DNA of 22,429 nt from DASVDK01 sp036381125 [NCBI: Thermodesulfobacteriota bacterium] (lineage in GTDB: Bacteria; DASVDK01): assembly GCA_036381125.1 (NCBI GenBank), contig DASVDK010000108.1, positions 1 to 22,429 of the forward strand. Direction: 5' to 3'. This document shows positions 8,741-15,760 of this stretch, one piece after another; position 1 is the stretch's first letter, and each line of letters opens with the position of its first letter. The notes below the pieces were generated by a model. The model made no database searches. It was not told the DNA's origin and worked only from the letters and a program-made list of their open reading frames with translations. Both the position numbers and the translations under genes were made by a program.

Positions 8741-11700
8741 ATGCAGTGGCTCGCGGAGATCTCGCTCAGGCGGCCGGTCTTCGCGACGGTCCTGGTCCTC
8801 TCGCTGGTCGTCGTCGGCGCCTTCTCGTACGTCAACCTCGGCGTCGACCGCTTCCCGAAGGTGGACTTTCCGACCGTCTCGATCATCACGACCCAGCAGG
8901 GCGCGGCCCCCGAGGAGATCGAGACCGAGATCACGGAGAAGATCGAGCGGGCCGTCAACACGATCTCCGGCATCGACGAGCTGCGGTCGGTCTCGTCCGA
9001 GGGCATCTCGCAGGTCTTCGTCCAGTTCCAGCTCGAGAAGGACCCGGACGTGGCGGCCCAGGAGGTGCGGGACAAGATCAACGAGATCTTGCCCGACCTG
9101 CCGAGCGACGCGGAGCCGCCGGTCATCGCCAAGTTCGACACCGATGCCGCCCCGGTGCTCTACGTGGCCGTCTCGGCCGATCGCGGCATCCGCGAGCTGT
9201 CCGAGTTCGCCGACAAAACGCTCCGGCGCGAGATCGAGTCGCTCCCCGGCGTCGGCCAGGTGAACGTCATCGGGGGGCGGCTGCGCCAGGTGAACCTCTG
9301 GCTCGATCCGTCGCGCCTGCGCGCCTACGGGCTCACGGTGGCCGCAGTCACGCAGGCCATCGCGAACCAGAACCTCCAGCAGCCCGGCGGCAACCTCGAC
9401 CAGGGCAGCCGCACCCTCACCGTGCGCATGAAGGGGCGCGTCAACTCGGTCGCCCAGTTCGACACGCTCGTCGTCGCCAACAAGGGGGACGCGCAGATCA
9501 CGCTGCGCGACGTGGGGTACGCGGAGGACGGCACCGAGGAGGCCACGAGCACGGGCAACGTCGACGGCAAGCCCCTCGTGGTCCTCTCGATCCGCAAGCA
9601 GTCCGGGACGAACTCCGTCGCGGTCGTCGATGGGGTCAAGGCGCGCCTCGCCGAGATCGAGTCGCGCCTGCCGGCCGGCTTCGACATGAAGGTCATCCGG
9701 GACGAGTCGACGTACATCAAGGCGGCCGTCGACACCGTGCAGGAGCACCTGCTCGTCGGCGCGCTCCTCGCGGCCGGCGTCGTCTACTTCTTCCTGCGCA
9801 GCTGGCGCTCGACCCTCATCGCGGCCATCGCGATCCCGACCTCGATCGTGAGCACGTTCGCCCTCATGTGGTTCATGGGCTTCACGCTCAACATCCTCAC
9901 CCTCTTCGCGCTCACGCTCGCGGTGGGCATCGTCATCGACGACGCTATCGTGGTCCTCGAGAACATCTTCCGCCTGATGGAGGAGAAGGGCCTCTCGCCC
10001 TTCGAGGCGGCGCGCGAGGGGACCCGCGAGATCGGCCTGGCCGTCCTTGCGACCACCCTGTCGCTCGTGGCGGTCTTCCTGCCGGTGGCGTTCATGGGCG
10101 GCATCGTCGGCCGCTTCCTCCACTCCTTCGGCCTCACCATGGCCTTCGCCATCATGGTGTCGCTCCTCGTGGCCTTCACCCTGACTCCCATGCTCGCGGC
10201 GCGACTCCTCAAGCCGCAAGCGGCCGGCGCGAGCGGCCAGGCGCACGGATCGAAGGCGTCCTGGCTCTTCCGCTCGCTCGACCGGGGCTACGAGGCGGTC
10301 CTCCGCCGGGCGATGGCGCACCGCTGGGTCGTCGTGGTCGCCTCGATCGCCGCGTTCCTGTCGACCGTGCCGCTCGGCGCGATCGTCGGGAAGGACTTCC
10401 TCCCGAAGAACGACGAGTCGCAGTTCGAGGTCGTGGTCCGCGCGCCCGAAGGCACGAGCCTCGAGCAGACGGAGGTCATCGCCAACCGCATCGCCCGGGA
10501 CGTGAAGCGGCTCCCCGGCGTGGACTACACGGTCGTCCTCGCCGGCGCCGACTCCCGCGAGACCCCCAACCTGGCCACCATCTTCGTGAAGCTCGTCGAC
10601 GTGGAGGCTCGCGAGGCGGGGCAGTTCGACATCATGAACCGCGTCCGGGAGGAGGTGCTGCCGCGGTACGCCGGCGACGGCTTCCGCACGAGCGTGTCCG
10701 AGGTGGCGGCGATCGGCGGGGGCGGCAACGAGAACAAGGACGTGGCCGTCTACGTGAGCGGCCCCGACCTCGGCACGCTGTCCGGGTACGCGGCGCGCCT
10801 GGCCCAGGCCCTCGAGAAGGTGCCGGGCGCGGTGGACGTCGACACGAGCCTCGTCCTCGGCAAGCCGGAGCTGTCGGTCAACCTCGACCGGCGCAAGGCG
10901 GCCGACCTCGGCGTCCAGGTGGCGGACGTGGCGAACACGCTGCGCGTCATGGTCGGCGGGCGGCAGATCTCGACGTACAACGAGGGCGGTGAGCAGTACG
11001 AGGTGCACGCCCGCGCGCTCGGACGGTGGCGGACGACGGCCGAGGGGCTCTCGCAGATGACCGTCCCCTCCTCCACCATGGGGAGCGTGAGCCTCGACAA
11101 CGTCGCGTCGTTCGTGCCCGGCGAGGGGCCGGCCCAGGTGGACCGGCTCGGCCGCCGCCGGCAGGTGACGATCACGGCCAACATCCTCGAGGGCTACGAC
11201 CAGCAGACGGCCCTGACGGCGCTCGACGCCGAGGTGAAGGCCATGAACATGGAGCCGGGGTACACCTACGGCACCGCCGGGACGTCGAGGGAGATGGGCA
11301 AGGCCGCGAGGAACTTCCTCCTCGCCTTCACGCTGTCGATCGTCTTCATGTACCTGATCCTCGCCGCGCAGTTCGAGTCGTGGATCCACCCGGTGACGAT
11401 CCTGCTCGCCCTGCCCCTCACGGTGCCCTTCGCGATCCTGTCCGTGATCCTCTTCGGCCAGTCGCTGAACATCTACACGGCGCTCGGGCTGCTGGTCCTC
11501 TTCGGCGTCGTCAAGAAGAACGCCATCCTCCAGGTGGACCACACGAACCAGCTGCGCGAGCGCGGCATGTCGCGGGACGACGCCATCATCCAGGCCAACA
11601 AGGACCGGCTGCGGCCGATCCTCATGACGACCTTCGCCTTCGTGGCCGGCGCCGTGCCGCTGCTCGTCTCCTCGGGGGTCGGGTCGGGCGACAGCCGCGC

Positions 11701-11893
11701 CATCGGCTCGGTCATCGTGGGCGGGCAGACGCTCTCGCTGCTCCTGACCCTCCTCGCGACGCCGGTCGCCTACTCGATCTTCGACGATCTCGCGGCGCGA
11801 ATCCGGGCCGGGCGCGCGAAGTTGCCGGCGGTCGTGTCGAGCATCGCCGGGCGGCTCCCGACGCTCTCGAGCGCCTCCCGCAGCTCGCGCTGA
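8741..11893 (+). CDS. RND family efflux pump (AcrB/HAE1-type)
   Basis: 1050 aa, full length for the HAE1 class. These trimeric proton antiporters export drugs and other amphiphiles. The N-terminus MQWLAEISLRRPVFATVLVL is the usual first membrane helix, followed by a large periplasmic porter region. Proton-relay residues are present: the Asp pair D400-D401 in AVGIVIDDAIVVLENIF and the lysine pair K925-K926 in GVVKKNAILQVDH. The GxxxDxxL-like FAFVAGAVPL segment near the C-terminus also fits. Metal-pump (CusA) methionine signatures were not noticed, so multidrug-type export is favoured, with the substrate unknown. It is the last gene of its operon. It converges on the XRE regulator gene, with 19 nt between the stops. 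Confidence 0.94.
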   Translation: MQWLAEISLRRPVFATVLVLSLVVVGAFSYVNLGVDRFPKVDFPTVSIITTQQGAAPEEIETEITEKIERAVNTISGIDELRSVSSEGISQVFVQFQLEKDPDVAAQEVRDKINEILPDLPSDAEPPVIAKFDTDAAPVLYVAVSADRGIRELSEFADKTLRREIESLPGVGQVNVIGGRLRQVNLWLDPSRLRAYGLTVAAVTQAIANQNLQQPGGNLDQGSRTLTVRMKGRVNSVAQFDTLVVANKGDAQITLRDVGYAEDGTEEATSTGNVDGKPLVVLSIRKQSGTNSVAVVDGVKARLAEIESRLPAGFDMKVIRDESTYIKAAVDTVQEHLLVGALLAAGVVYFFLRSWRSTLIAAIAIPTSIVSTFALMWFMGFTLNILTLFALTLAVGIVIDDAIVVLENIFRLMEEKGLSPFEAAREGTREIGLAVLATTLSLVAVFLPVAFMGGIVGRFLHSFGLTMAFAIMVSLLVAFTLTPMLAARLLKPQAAGASGQAHGSKASWLFRSLDRGYEAVLRRAMAHRWVVVVASIAAFLSTVPLGAIVGKDFLPKNDESQFEVVVRAPEGTSLEQTEVIANRIARDVKRLPGVDYTVVLAGADSRETPNLATIFVKLVDVEAREAGQFDIMNRVREEVLPRYAGDGFRTSVSEVAAIGGGGNENKDVAVYVSGPDLGTLSGYAARLAQALEKVPGAVDVDTSLVLGKPELSVNLDRRKAADLGVQVADVANTLRVMVGGRQISTYNEGGEQYEVHARALGRWRTTAEGLSQMTVPSSTMGSVSLDNVASFVPGEGPAQVDRLGRRRQVTITANILEGYDQQTALTALDAEVKAMNMEPGYTYGTAGTSREMGKAARNFLLAFTLSIVFMYLILAAQFESWIHPVTILLALPLTVPFAILSVILFGQSLNIYTALGLLVLFGVVKKNAILQVDHTNQLRERGMSRDDAIIQANKDRLRPILMTTFAFVAGAVPLLVSSGVGSGDSRAIGSVIVGGQTLSLLLTLLATPVAYSIFDDLAARIRAGRAKLPAVVSSIAGRLPTLSSASRSSR

Positions 11894-11912
11894 ACGCCAC
11901 GAACCACCGCCT

Positions 11913-12755
11913 TCACGCACTCGACGGCGCGCGCGAGCCCTTGCCGAGCGAGGCGCCGTCCGGATCCAGCGCGAGGCCACGCAGGGCCTCGGCAGTGGCG
12001 GCATCGGCCGGCAGGAAGGTCTCGATCGCCAGCTCCGAGAGCGTGACGTCGATGGGCGTGCCGAAGACCATCGTGGCGCTCAGAAAGGAAAGCATGCCGA
12101 CATCGGTGACGAGCCGGAGCGGCACGGCGACATCCGCCCCTTCGCTCGGGGTCGAGGGTCTGGCAGCGGTTCCGCTCGGATAGCCCGACAGCTCCTGCAA
12201 CAGATCCGCCAGGACCGGATCGGCCGCAACCCCCACCTGACGGCGCAGGCGGGCGAGCAGGTGCTCGCGCCATTCGCCCAGATTCGCGATCCGCGGCGCG
12301 AGGCCGTCGGGGTGGAGACTCAGTCGAAGCACGTTGATCGGCGGCCGCAGGAGGGCGGCCGCGGCACCGGCGAGCAGCGGGCTCACCGCCCGGTTCGCCG
12401 CCACAAGCGTCCAGTGTCGGTCCACGGCGAGCGCGGGAAACGGCTCGTGGGCGGCCAGCACCGCTTCCACCGCTCCGCGCGCCGCGCGCAGGGCCGGATC
12501 GTCCAGCGGCCGCTCGGGAAAGACCGGCGCGAATCCCGCAGCCAGGAGGAGCACGTTGCGTTCGCGTAGCGGCACGTCGAGCCGTTCGGCCAGGTGCAAC
12601 ACCATCTCGCGACTCGGCGAGGCACGGCCGGTCTCCAGAAAGCTCAAGTGGCGCGCGGAGATCCCGGCCTCGCACGCGAGCGCGAGCTGGCTCATGCGGC
12701 GGCGCTGACGCCACGCCTTCAAGTGTTCGCCGATGCGTCGGGCCTGACCCGCCAT
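11913..12755 (-). CDS. XRE-family regulator with MmyB-like ligand-binding domain
   Basis: 280 aa from the ATG at 12755. Residues about 5-62 form a helix-turn-helix: RIGEHLKAWRQRRRMSQLAL, then ISARHLSFLETGRASPSREM. From about residue 95 the pattern FPALAVDRHWTLVAANRAV and LLRPPINVLRLSLHPDGLAP matches the MmyB-like sensor domain of this regulator class, thought to bind a small lipid-like or aromatic ligand. Such regulators usually act on a divergent neighbour, here the SnoaL-like/monooxygenase pair starting 123 nt away. A 12-residue longer start at 12791 has a GGAGG only 2 nt away, and it falls on the probable operator, so 12755 is preferred. Local base composition seems somewhat less GC-biased than in the neighbouring operons, which may suggest a transferred cassette. 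Confidence 0.85.
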   Translation of the reverse strand: MAGQARRIGEHLKAWRQRRRMSQLALACEAGISARHLSFLETGRASPSREMVLHLAERLDVPLRERNVLLLAAGFAPVFPERPLDDPALRAARGAVEAVLAAHEPFPALAVDRHWTLVAANRAVSPLLAGAAAALLRPPINVLRLSLHPDGLAPRIANLGEWREHLLARLRRQVGVAADPVLADLLQELSGYPSGTAARPSTPSEGADVAVPLRLVTDVGMLSFLSATMVFGTPIDVTLSELAIETFLPADAATAEALRGLALDPDGASLGKGSRAPSSA

Positions 12756-12789
12756 AGCGTCACGATAGGGCAAGGACGCGCCGGCTTCC

Positions 12790-12806
12790 ATTACCTCCGA
12801 CGTAAT
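12790..12806. promoter_or_regulatory. Operator ATTACCTCCGACGTAAT for the divergent XRE regulator
   Basis: A 17-bp near-perfect palindrome centred on 12798: ATTAC and GTAAT arms are exact, and inside them only one pair (C/C) is mismatched. It lies in the regulator-target intergenic region, 35 nt upstream of the regulator start and 72 nt upstream of the divergent gene. Site type and position fit autoregulation plus control of the divergent pair. Confidence 0.6.
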
Positions 12807-12877
12807 CGACGCCGCTCCACCTGCGACGCGATACTGCACTCGCCTGGACGTACCGGGCCGTTTGCAGGGAGACTCCC

Positions 12878-13111
12878 ATGACCAATGCCGCAGAGACCGC
12901 CGATCGCCGCATCGCGCTTCGGAACGGGACCGGCGCGGGCCGCCGGCGCCACCCGATCGCATGCGCGTGGAACGAGAACGCGAGCGACATCGACCCGCTG
13001 ATGCAGGGCGAGGGTCACGACGGCATCGACGCCATGGCCGACTTCGGCGTCGTTGCCGCCGGCGGACGGCTCGAGCACGTAACCGGCTTCCCGGACCAGG
13101 TCCCGGCATGA
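12878..13111 (+). pseudogene. SnoaL/NTF2-like gene with in-frame internal deletion
   Basis: 77 codons, ATG with GGGAGA 5 nt upstream. The pieces IACAWNE, DIDPLMQGEGHDGIDAM and DFGVVAAGGRLEHVTGF resemble three separated blocks of an NTF2-like (SnoaL-type) family whose members are normally about 115-150 aa. Here the blocks sit almost side by side. The residues usually found after WNE and, above all, the roughly 45-50 residues usually found between DAM and DFGVV are missing, yet the frame is kept. The NTF2 cone would lack most of its beta sheet, so the product is probably inactive. The stop overlaps the next start (ATGA), so translation through it may still be needed for the downstream gene. The family comparison is from memory. 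Confidence 0.55.
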
Positions 13112-13461
13112 CAGGCTCCGATGTCGTCGTCGTCGTGTCCATCCACGTCAAGCCCGGTTGCGAGGAGGAGTTCCTCCGCCTCGTCACGCCGGTGCTCGAT
13201 GCCATGCGGCACGAGGCAACCTTCATCAACGCCGTGCTGCATCAAGATCCCGAGGATCCGACCCGCTTCATGCTCTACGAGACCTGGGCGGATCGGGACG
13301 ACGTCTCCCAGGTCCAGATCCATCGCGAATATCGGAAGGCCTACTGGGCTCGTCTACCCGAGATCCTCTGCGAGCCCCGGCACATACAGTCCTGGCGGCC
13401 GTTGCGCGGAGATTTCGCGTTCTTCGCGGCGGGCGCGAGCCGGCGAGCGGAGACCGGATAG
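13108..13461 (+). CDS. Antibiotic biosynthesis monooxygenase (ABM)-like protein
   Basis: 117 aa. ABM-fold proteins are small dimeric ferredoxin-like barrels; many are quinol monooxygenases needing no cofactor. The features are the strand VVVVVSIHVKPGCEEEFLRL, helix LVTPVLDAMRHEATFINAVL, the characteristic DPTRFMLYETWADRDDVSQ and the terminal REYRKAYWARLPEIL. The C-terminal 15 residues (FAAGASRRAETG region) go beyond the usual domain. The start overlaps the stop of the deleted SnoaL-like gene (ATGA), implying coupled translation. With the divergent MmyB-type regulator it forms a small detoxification-like cassette. Reaction and substrate are not known. Confidence 0.75.
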   Translation: MTGSDVVVVVSIHVKPGCEEEFLRLVTPVLDAMRHEATFINAVLHQDPEDPTRFMLYETWADRDDVSQVQIHREYRKAYWARLPEILCEPRHIQSWRPLRGDFAFFAAGASRRAETG

Positions 13462-13471
13462 CCGTCTCCGC

Positions 13472-13501
13472 TTGACATCTCAACCAATCACCCGTTTTAC
13501 T
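13472..13501 (+). promoter_or_regulatory. Sigma-70 promoter of the carboxylate operon
   Basis: TTGACA (13472-13477) matches the -35 consensus exactly. TTTACT (13496-13501) is a fair -10 box after an 18-bp spacer. The predicted start of transcription, near 13508, lies downstream of the AGGAGG at 13505-13510 or inside it, so the ribosome site actually used is more likely GGGAGGG at 13516-13522. This supports the GTG start at 13531. Confidence 0.6.
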
Positions 13502-13530
13502 AGAAGGAGGTGTTCGGGAGGGCCGCGCTC

Positions 13531-14802
13531 GTGGGCATGACCATCACGCAGAAGATCCTCGCCCACAAGGCGGGGAAGGATCGGGTCGCGACAGGCGAGT
13601 TCGTAACCGTACCGGTGGACCTCGCCGCCTGCCACGACGCGGCCGCCAACCTCGTCATGGACACGTTCGAGGCGACCGGCGCCGATCGCGTCTTCGACCC
13701 CGAGCGGGTCGCCATGACGATGCGGGCCTACGTGCCGGCGCGCGATCCGGTGGTCGCCCAGGTGCACGAGCGGATGCGCCGCTTCGCCCGGCGCCACGGC
13801 ATCCGCCACTTCTTCGACTACGACGGCGGCCCGCACGGCATCGAGCACGTCCTCTACCCGGCGCAGGGCCTCATCGCCGCGGGCGACGTCTTCCTCAACT
13901 CCGACTCCCACACGCCCACCGCGGGCGCGTTCGGCGCCTTCGGGCCGGCCATGGGGTGGAGCGACGTCGGCGTCGGCCTCGCCCTCGGCACCACGTGGTT
14001 CCGGGTCCCCGAGTCGATCAAGGTCGTCGTCGACGGCCCCGTCCGCCCGTACGTCGGCGGCAAGGACATCGTGCTGACGCTCATCGGCACGATCGGCGTG
14101 GCCGGCGCGACCTACCAGGTCCTCGAGTGGACCGGGTCGACCATCCGCGCGCTGCCGATCGAGGAGCGGATGACCATCTGCAACATGGCGGTCGAGGCGG
14201 GCGCCAAGTCGGCCATCATGGAGCCGGACGAGACCTCCCAGGCCTACGTCGCCTCGCGGGGCGGCCGCCCGGGGATCGTCTTCCGGAGCGACCCGGACGC
14301 GACGTACGCGCGGACGGTGAGCTTCCGCGGCGACGCGCTCGAGCCGGTCGTGGCGAAGCCGTCCCTGCCAGACCGGGTCTCCCCCGTGAGCGAGGTGCGC
14401 GGCACGAAGGTCACGCAGGTCTTCATCGGCACCTGCACCAACGGCCGTCTGAGCGACCTGCGCGCGGCGGCGTCGATCCTCAAGGGGAGGAAGGTGGCGA
14501 AGGGCGTGCGGCTCCTCGTCTCGCCGGCCACCCGCGAGACCTACGTGCAGGCCCTCAAGGAAGGGCTCGTGGAGGTGCTCATGGAGGCCGGCGCGACGGT
14601 ATCGCCCGCCTCCTGCGGCCCCTGCGCGGCGCTCCACTCCGGCGTCCTCGGGCCGGACGACGTCTGCGTCTCCACCAGCAACCGGAACTTCAAGGGCCGC
14701 ATGGGCCATCCGGACTCGAAGGTCTACCTGGCGGGGCCCTACGTCGCGGCCGCCGCCGCCGTGGCGGGCGCCATCGTGCCGCCCGAGGAGGTCGCGCGAT
14801 GA
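13531..14802 (+). CDS. Aconitase/LeuC-type dehydratase large subunit
   Basis: 423 aa from the GTG at 13531, giving the family-typical start MGMTITQKILAHKAG with GGGAGGG 8 nt upstream. The subunit carries the [4Fe-4S] cluster that removes and re-adds water on hydroxy-acids. Cluster cysteines are C302 in GTCTNGR and C362/C365 in SCGPC. The DSHTPTAGAFGAFG segment and the length match the archaeal-type LeuC/homoaconitase group. The small-subunit gene overlaps by 4 nt. Because transporter and lyase genes follow rather than leucine genes, the substrate is probably a catabolic hydroxy-acid and not isopropylmalate. Possible relatives are the 2,3-dimethylmalate dehydratase and methyl(iso)citrate routes. 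The family is certain; the substrate is not. Confidence 0.88.
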   Translation: MGMTITQKILAHKAGKDRVATGEFVTVPVDLAACHDAAANLVMDTFEATGADRVFDPERVAMTMRAYVPARDPVVAQVHERMRRFARRHGIRHFFDYDGGPHGIEHVLYPAQGLIAAGDVFLNSDSHTPTAGAFGAFGPAMGWSDVGVGLALGTTWFRVPESIKVVVDGPVRPYVGGKDIVLTLIGTIGVAGATYQVLEWTGSTIRALPIEERMTICNMAVEAGAKSAIMEPDETSQAYVASRGGRPGIVFRSDPDATYARTVSFRGDALEPVVAKPSLPDRVSPVSEVRGTKVTQVFIGTCTNGRLSDLRAAASILKGRKVAKGVRLLVSPATRETYVQALKEGLVEVLMEAGATVSPASCGPCAALHSGVLGPDDVCVSTSNRNFKGRMGHPDSKVYLAGPYVAAAAAVAGAIVPPEEVAR

Positions 14803-15305
14803 TCGTCGAGGGGCGGATCCACGTCTTCGGAGACAACGTCACGACCGACGAGATCATGCCGACCCACAAGGCGGCCGCCACGGCGGCCGAGCTGGCGGCC
14901 TACGCGATGGTGGGCTGCGACCCCGACTTCCCGAAGAAGGTGAAGCCGGGCGACGTCCTCGTGGCGGGCGAGAACTTCGGCGCCGGCTCCTCGCGGGAGA
15001 CCGCGCCGCTCGGCCTCAAGGGCGCCGGCCTCGGCGCGATCGTGGCGAAGAGCTTCGCCCGGACGTTCTACCGGAACTGCATCAACCAGGGGCTGCCGAT
15101 CCTCGTCTGCCCCGAAGCGGCGTCCGCCGCGAAGCCCGGAGACGTCATGCGGATCGACCTCGAGTCGGGACGCGTCGAGGTGGCCGGCCGGACGTTCCAG
15201 GCCGAGCCCTTCCCGCCGTTCCTCCTGACGATCATCCGGCACGGCGGCAACGTCGGCTACGCGCGGGCGGTCCTCGCCGAGCGAGCACGCGCCGCCGGTG
15301 CGTAG
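14799..15305 (+). CDS. Aconitase/LeuD-type dehydratase small (swivel) subunit
   Basis: 168 aa; ATG overlaps the large-subunit stop (ATGA). The swivel domain closes over the active site and supplies substrate-recognition residues. Seen: GDNVTTDEIMPTHKAAAT near the N-terminus, the conserved GENFGAGSSRETAPLGLKGA block, and SFARTFYRNCINQGLP. In isopropylmalate isomerases and homoaconitases a YL-containing loop follows the IIP-like motif; here the loop (residues 22-28, THKAAAT) lacks tyrosine and leucine. This predicts a different, probably more polar or smaller substrate. All core motifs needed for the fold are present. It overlaps the TctB gene by 8 nt. Confidence 0.88.
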   Translation: MIVEGRIHVFGDNVTTDEIMPTHKAAATAAELAAYAMVGCDPDFPKKVKPGDVLVAGENFGAGSSRETAPLGLKGAGLGAIVAKSFARTFYRNCINQGLPILVCPEAASAAKPGDVMRIDLESGRVEVAGRTFQAEPFPPFLLTIIRHGGNVGYARAVLAERARAAGA

Positions 15306-15756
15306 GACCGAGACGGTCGCCGCGCTCGTCACCCTCGCCTTCGGGACCTTCGTCGCCGTCCAGGCCCGCGCCCTCGAGGACCCGGGTCTCGACGCCATCG
15401 GGCCGGAGGCGTTCCCGATGGTGCTCGGCCTCGTCATTGCCGCCTGCGGGGCGGTGCTCCTCGCGCAGTCGCTCGTTCCCGGGCGGCGCGAGGCCGAAGG
15501 GGACGCGGAGCCGCCCGCTCGCTGGGGGGCCCTCGCCGCAACCCTGGCGCTCCTGGTCGCGTACGCCCGGAGCCTCGAGTGGATCGGCTTCCCGCTCGCG
15601 ACCGTGCTGTTCGTGGGGGCCTGCCTCGCCCTCCTCGGCGCGCGCGGCCTCGCGCGCTTCGTCGTGGCCGGCATCGCCGTCTCCCTCGCGGTGACGGTGA
15701 TCTTCGGGCGCCTGCTCGGCGTGGACCTCCCGGCGGGCCGCCTCTTCGGCGGATAG
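15298..15756 (+). CDS. tctB: Tripartite tricarboxylate transporter small membrane subunit TctB
   Basis: 152 aa from the GTG at 15298, overlapping the previous gene by 8 nt. TctB is the small membrane subunit of the solute-binding-protein-dependent tripartite tricarboxylate family. Four membrane segments are visible: VAALVTLAFGTFVAVQARAL, VLGLVIAACGAVLLAQSL, WGALAATLALLVAYAR and the long VLFVGACLALL...VAGIAVSLAVTVIFGRLLGV stretch, with the IGPEAFPMVLG motif after the first. This is the normal TctB topology. Sequence similarity in this family is low, so the assignment also relies on the adjacent TctA and TctC genes. Confidence 0.85.
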   Translation: MRRTETVAALVTLAFGTFVAVQARALEDPGLDAIGPEAFPMVLGLVIAACGAVLLAQSLVPGRREAEGDAEPPARWGALAATLALLVAYARSLEWIGFPLATVLFVGACLALLGARGLARFVVAGIAVSLAVTVIFGRLLGVDLPAGRLFGG

Positions 15757-15760
15757 CGCC

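Noticed and set aside
8339-12004. Very long open frame on the minus strand opposite the RND operon (about 1221 codons)
   Set aside because: It is antisense to clear RND adaptor and pump genes; its composition (rich in R, G, D, H, V, E) is the typical mirror of GC-rich codons, with no domain.
13510-13530. GTG at 13510 as start of the LeuC-type gene
   Set aside because: It coincides with the last base of AGGAGG and lies at the predicted transcript start; the GTG at 13531 gives the family-typical MGMTITQKIL with its own ribosome site.
13535-15305. Assignment as leucine-biosynthesis leuC-leuD
   Set aside because: Gene neighbours are a carboxylate importer and a lyase, no leuA or leuB is present, and the small-subunit specificity loop differs from isopropylmalate enzymes.
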